Made by a program: the position numbers and the translations under genes. Positions 6,361-8,088 of a DNA stretch of 8,088 bases are shown piece by piece. The DNA is taken from positions 1-8,088 of the forward strand of contig CALIUX010000218.1 of the NCBI GenBank assembly GCA_938048505.1. Reading direction: 5' to 3'. The number at the start of each line of letters is the position of its first letter. Position 1 is the first letter of the stretch. The notes below the pieces were generated by a model. That model saw only the letters and a list, made by a program, of their open reading frames with translations. It did not search any database and was not told where the DNA came from. The stretch comes from an uncultured Pseudomonadales bacterium (GTDB taxonomy: Bacteria > Pseudomonadota > Gammaproteobacteria > Pseudomonadales > Cellvibrionaceae).

Positions 6361-7410
6361 TTAGCTACGCTTTTTGAAATCCAGCATGCGTTGCAATGGC
6401 TTCATTGAGCGCTTTGCTAGTTCAGTATCGACAAAGATTTCATTATCAGACTGCTCAAATACCGCTTCTAATGCATCAAGACTATTCATTGCCATCCACG
6501 GACAGTTTGCGCAAGAACGGCAAGTCGCGCCGTTGCCTGCAGTCGGCGCAATGATCAGTGTTTTATCAGGACAGGCTTGCTGCATTTTATAAAAAATGCC
6601 TTGGTCGGTCGCAACAATGAATGCGCTATTAGGTAGCGTACCCGCCGCTTCAATCAACTGAGAGGTTGATCCCACAACATCGGCAATTTGCACAACAGGA
6701 TCAGGCGATTCAGGGTGAACTAGAATAGCGGCTTCAGGATGTAGCGCCTTAAGATCCAAAAGGCCTTGCGCCTTGAACTCTTCATGCACAATACAAGCAC
6801 CATCCCAGCACAGTACATCGGCACCGGTTTCACGGGTGACATAAGCCCCTAGATGCTTATCGGGTGCCCAAAGAATTTTTTGACCCAAGCTATCTAAGTG
6901 GGCCACAACATCTTTTGCAATACTGGATGTGACCACCCAATCTGCACGCGCCTTTACAGCAGCAGAGGTATTGGCATATACAACCACGGTGCGATCAGGG
7001 TGCAGATCACAAAAATCACTAAATGCTTGCTCTGGGCAACCCAAATCCAAAGAACAAGTCGCCTCAAGTGTTGGCATGAGTACGCGCTTTTCAGGTGTGA
7101 GGATTTTAGCTGTTTCACCCATAAACTTCACACCGGCAACAATCAGCGTTGAAGCAGAATGATTTTTACCGAAGCGCGCCATTTCCAATGAATCAGAAAC
7201 ACAACCACCCGTTTCTTCTGCAAGTGCCTGAATGACGGGGTCGGTATAATAATGTGCGACCAATGCTGCATCATGTTTTTTGAGCAAGGCTTTAATAGCC
7301 GTTTTTTGCTTCGCAACTTTTGCAGGATCAACAGGTTCAGGTTCAAAAGACAAATCTTTTAAATGGGCCTGCACAATTTCTTGTGGTGAAAGCGCTTCAG
7401 AAATAGTCAT
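6361..7410 (-). CDS. nadA: Quinolinate synthase NadA
   Basis: NadA condenses iminoaspartate (from NadB) with dihydroxyacetone phosphate to give quinolinate, the first dedicated steps of de novo NAD synthesis. It is cytosolic and carries an oxygen-sensitive [4Fe-4S] cluster. The 349-residue protein has the full family pattern: VAHYYTDP (51-58), [14 protein letters not shown] (69-81), [12 protein letters not shown] (93-104), [31 protein letters not shown] and [14 protein letters not shown]. Cluster ligands are C119, C206 and C303, exactly +6 from the E. coli C113, C200 and C297. I chose the start at 7410 because [17 protein letters not shown] resembles the start of Pseudomonas NadA (recalled), and the length matches. 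Longer in-frame starts at 7440 and 7608 exist. The 7608 start would read through a terminator and a tRNA remnant, so it is almost certainly wrong. No ideal Shine-Dalgarno precedes 7410 (GAGG lies 14 bases away). Confidence 0.96.
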   Translation of the reverse strand: MTISEALSPQEIVQAHLKDLSFEPEPVDPAKVAKQKTAIKALLKKHDAALVAHYYTDPVIQALAEETGGCVSDSLEMARFGKNHSASTLIVAGVKFMGETAKILTPEKRVLMPTLEATCSLDLGCPEQAFSDFCDLHPDRTVVVYANTSAAVKARADWVVTSSIAKDVVAHLDSLGQKILWAPDKHLGAYVTRETGADVLCWDGACIVHEEFKAQGLLDLKALHPEAAILVHPESPDPVVQIADVVGSTSQLIEAAGTLPNSAFIVATDQGIFYKMQQACPDKTLIIAPTAGNGATCRSCANCPWMAMNSLDALEAVFEQSDNEIFVDTELAKRSMKPLQRMLDFKKRS

Positions 7411-7445
7411 AGGTTCTGTTTTAACCTCAAGAAAACTCATTGATA

Positions 7446-7468
7446 TGTATAAATGCAAAAATAGTATA
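7446..7468 (-). promoter_or_regulatory. Likely nadA promoter zone
   Basis: Two -10-like boxes on the minus strand, TATACT (7468-7463) and TATACA (7451-7446), lie between the terminator and the nadA start. No good -35 lies 17 bases upstream of either, because that position falls in the terminator hairpin or its T-run. If the terminator works, nadA needs a promoter here. Confidence 0.35.
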
Positions 7469-7500
7469 AAAAAAGGGGAAGCTATGCTTCCCCTTTTTTT
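7468..7500. terminator. Strong bidirectional intrinsic terminator
   Basis: An 8-bp stem (GGGGAAGC / GCTTCCCC) with a 3-base loop (7475-7493) is flanked by seven A on the left and seven T on the right, so it works as a rho-independent terminator on both strands. On the minus strand it follows the tRNA-like 3' end by about 30 bases, as a terminator of a tRNA transcript would. It also insulates nadA from upstream transcription. Confidence 0.9.
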
Positions 7501-7531
7501 ATTGAATTGCATACAAGGCAGTATGCGAAAA

Positions 7532-7569
7532 TGGCGGGCCATACTGAATTCGAACCAGCGATCCATTAA
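7532..7569 (-). pseudogene. 3' end of a tRNA (probably tRNA-Lys), 5' half missing
   Basis: Read on the minus strand, this ends in GCCCGCCA (acceptor 3' strand, discriminator G, encoded CCA). Before that is a T-arm, GCTGG-TTCGAAT-TCAGT, with all five stem pairs possible (two as G-U), and TTAATGGATC, which resembles the anticodon-stem and variable-loop end of bacterial tRNA-Lys. The required 5' acceptor strand, GGGCCAT, is absent from the 50-60 bases upstream, and no D-arm or anticodon arm can be built, so the gene is broken. In E. coli, tRNA-Lys genes lie directly upstream of nadA on the same strand, which supports the identity. The fragment is the size of a typical attachment-site repeat left when an element integrates into a tRNA 3' end. 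Simple decay is the alternative. Confidence 0.6.
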
Positions 7570-7758
7570 CTCACAGCCACAGATCCACTTGTAAACGATT
7601 GATTTCATTGTAACTTAATGACGATATTCGTTGCAAGTCTGCCGAATAAAGCCTGTAAAAGGAGCCTAAGTTAGAACTTATCTGGTACACATTGCCCAGA
7701 TAAAGGTAGGTTTAAATACTTTCAAAGTAAGCACTTCACCAGCATCTCAACATCAAAC

Positions 7759-7806
7759 TCAAGGGAACGATTCAACCCTTGAATGCATTCCCCTTAAGTA
7801 TAAAAT
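7759..7806 (+). promoter_or_regulatory. Candidate + strand promoter with operator-like repeats
   Basis: TTGAAT (7779-7784) and TAAAAT (7801-7806) are separated by 16 bases, a fair sigma-70 pair. The -35 box overlaps the right arm of an inverted repeat TCAAGGG-N10-CCCTTGA (7759-7782) and the 10-bp palindrome GAATGCATTC (7781-7790), an arrangement typical of repressor sites. Start of transcription would be near 7813. Confidence 0.35.
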
Positions 7807-7886
7807 CCGGCAGCTTCCACAAACCGGCCACTAACCTCTAGAAACACAGTAAAAAATAAAGTGGGCTCATCCTCTCTCTAAAAATG

Positions 7887-7906
7887 AGTCTGAAATAAAT
7901 CAGACT
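7887..7906 (+). repeat. Hairpin upstream of the 14-codon ORF
   Basis: AGTCTG and CAGACT pair around an 8-base A/T loop, about 15 bases before the AGGAGG of the next ORF. No T-run follows. A second small pairing, CCTC (7914-7917) with GAGG (7924-7927), could mask that Shine-Dalgarno. Confidence 0.4.
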
Positions 7907-7937
7907 GTGCTTACCTCTATCAGGAGGAAAATCATTC

Positions 7938-7982
7938 ATGAAGTACCACCCAAATTTACACAGCCAAAAGGAATTAGTCTAA
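7938..7982 (+). CDS. Possible 14-codon leader ORF
   Basis: The ORF reads MKYHPNLHSQKELV and is preceded by a full AGGAGG (7922-7927) 10 bases before the ATG. It lies about 125 bases after the candidate promoter start and about 60 bases before another Shine-Dalgarno-led start at 8046. The position suggests a leader or coupling peptide for the gene running off the right edge. I do not recognise the sequence, and there is no obvious run of one amino acid to suggest attenuation. Confidence 0.25.
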   Translation: MKYHPNLHSQKELV

Positions 7983-8045
7983 CAACACAAATAGGCAGCT
8001 GCCCGCAATACATAACCCATTAAATATTTGCAGGAGTATTTTGCT

Positions 8046-8088
8046 GTGCAGCATGAAGTATCAGGCCTTGTCAGTTACAACTGCACCA
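8046..8088 (+). CDS. Possible 5' end of a gene running off the window
   Basis: AGGAG (8032-8036) is followed 9 bases later by GTG at 8046, opening a frame (MQHEVSGLVSYNCT...) that is still open at the window end. A different frame, from TTG 8041 or ATG 8053 (MKYQALSVTTAP...), is also open, so the correct frame cannot be decided. Too little is visible to suggest a function. Confidence 0.25.
   Translation, partial: MQHEVSGLVSYNCT

Larger units (their letters stand above)
7570..8088. other. Long-ORF-free region right of the tRNA remnant
   Basis: I find no ORF of convincing length on either strand here and no recognisable gene. The stretch is rich in short inverted repeats: TTATCTGG/CCAGATAA (7678-7703), TCAAGGG/CCCTTGA (7759-7782), CCGG...CCGG (within 7807-7828), AGTCTG/CAGACT (7887-7906) and GGCAGCTGCC (7994-8003). 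It also holds a + strand promoter-like pair and two good Shine-Dalgarno sites. It may be the regulatory leader of a gene to the right, or the end of an integrated element. Confidence 0.5.

Noticed and set aside
6898..7162. Two overlapping + strand ORFs of 77 and 84 codons inside nadA
   Set aside because: They are antisense shadows of a highly conserved enzyme and resemble no known protein.
7441..7608. N-terminal extension of NadA to 7608
   Set aside because: It would translate a tRNA remnant and a strong terminator and has no counterpart in recalled NadA proteins.
7532..7617. Intact tRNA gene
   Set aside because: The T-arm and CCA end are clear, but no 5' acceptor strand complementary to ATGGCCC, no D-arm and no paired anticodon stem can be found at standard or long-variable-arm distances.

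Overview
The window looks like chromosomal DNA from a gammaproteobacterium of moderate to low GC. NadA aligns residue by residue, from memory, with the Escherichia coli and Pseudomonas proteins. LeuA is the proteobacterial 513-residue form. A psi-like protein, RimI and PrmB sit together as in that class. I cannot place the organism more finely.

Layout. From 81 to 1436 on the + strand lies a DinF-type MATE transporter. It converges, with 8 bp between stop codons, on a minus-strand block read right to left: nadA (quinolinate synthase), a gene-poor stretch of about 600 bp, leuA (2-isopropylmalate synthase), a psi/HolD-like replication protein, rimI, prmB and a SemiSWEET transporter. The psi-like gene, rimI and prmB are tightly coupled (4-bp overlap, then a 3-bp gap). 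They lie 42 bp after leuA, and I see no convincing terminator between, so leuA transcripts may continue into them. RimI and PrmB modify ribosomal proteins; the psi-like protein belongs to the clamp loader. NadA starts NAD synthesis and LeuA commits carbon to leucine.

The noncoding DNA is the most unusual part. The nadA-leuA interval holds a 16-bp perfect inverted repeat, four tandem 13-bp repeats, a candidate leucine-type attenuator (leader peptide plus alternative hairpins), and small repeats and a hairpin just before the leuA ribosome site. Upstream of nadA are a strong bidirectional terminator and the 3' end of a tRNA (Lys-like) with no matching 5' half. tRNA-Lys genes precede nadA in E. 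coli, so this looks like a scar or attachment-site remnant, and the DNA to its right (about 7570-8088) may be the edge of an integrated or rearranged segment. That edge has no long ORF. It holds several inverted repeats, a + strand promoter-like pair, a 14-codon ORF with an ideal Shine-Dalgarno, and the possible start of a gene that runs off the window.

The housekeeping gene calls are firm. The regulatory and scar readings come from sequence pattern alone.
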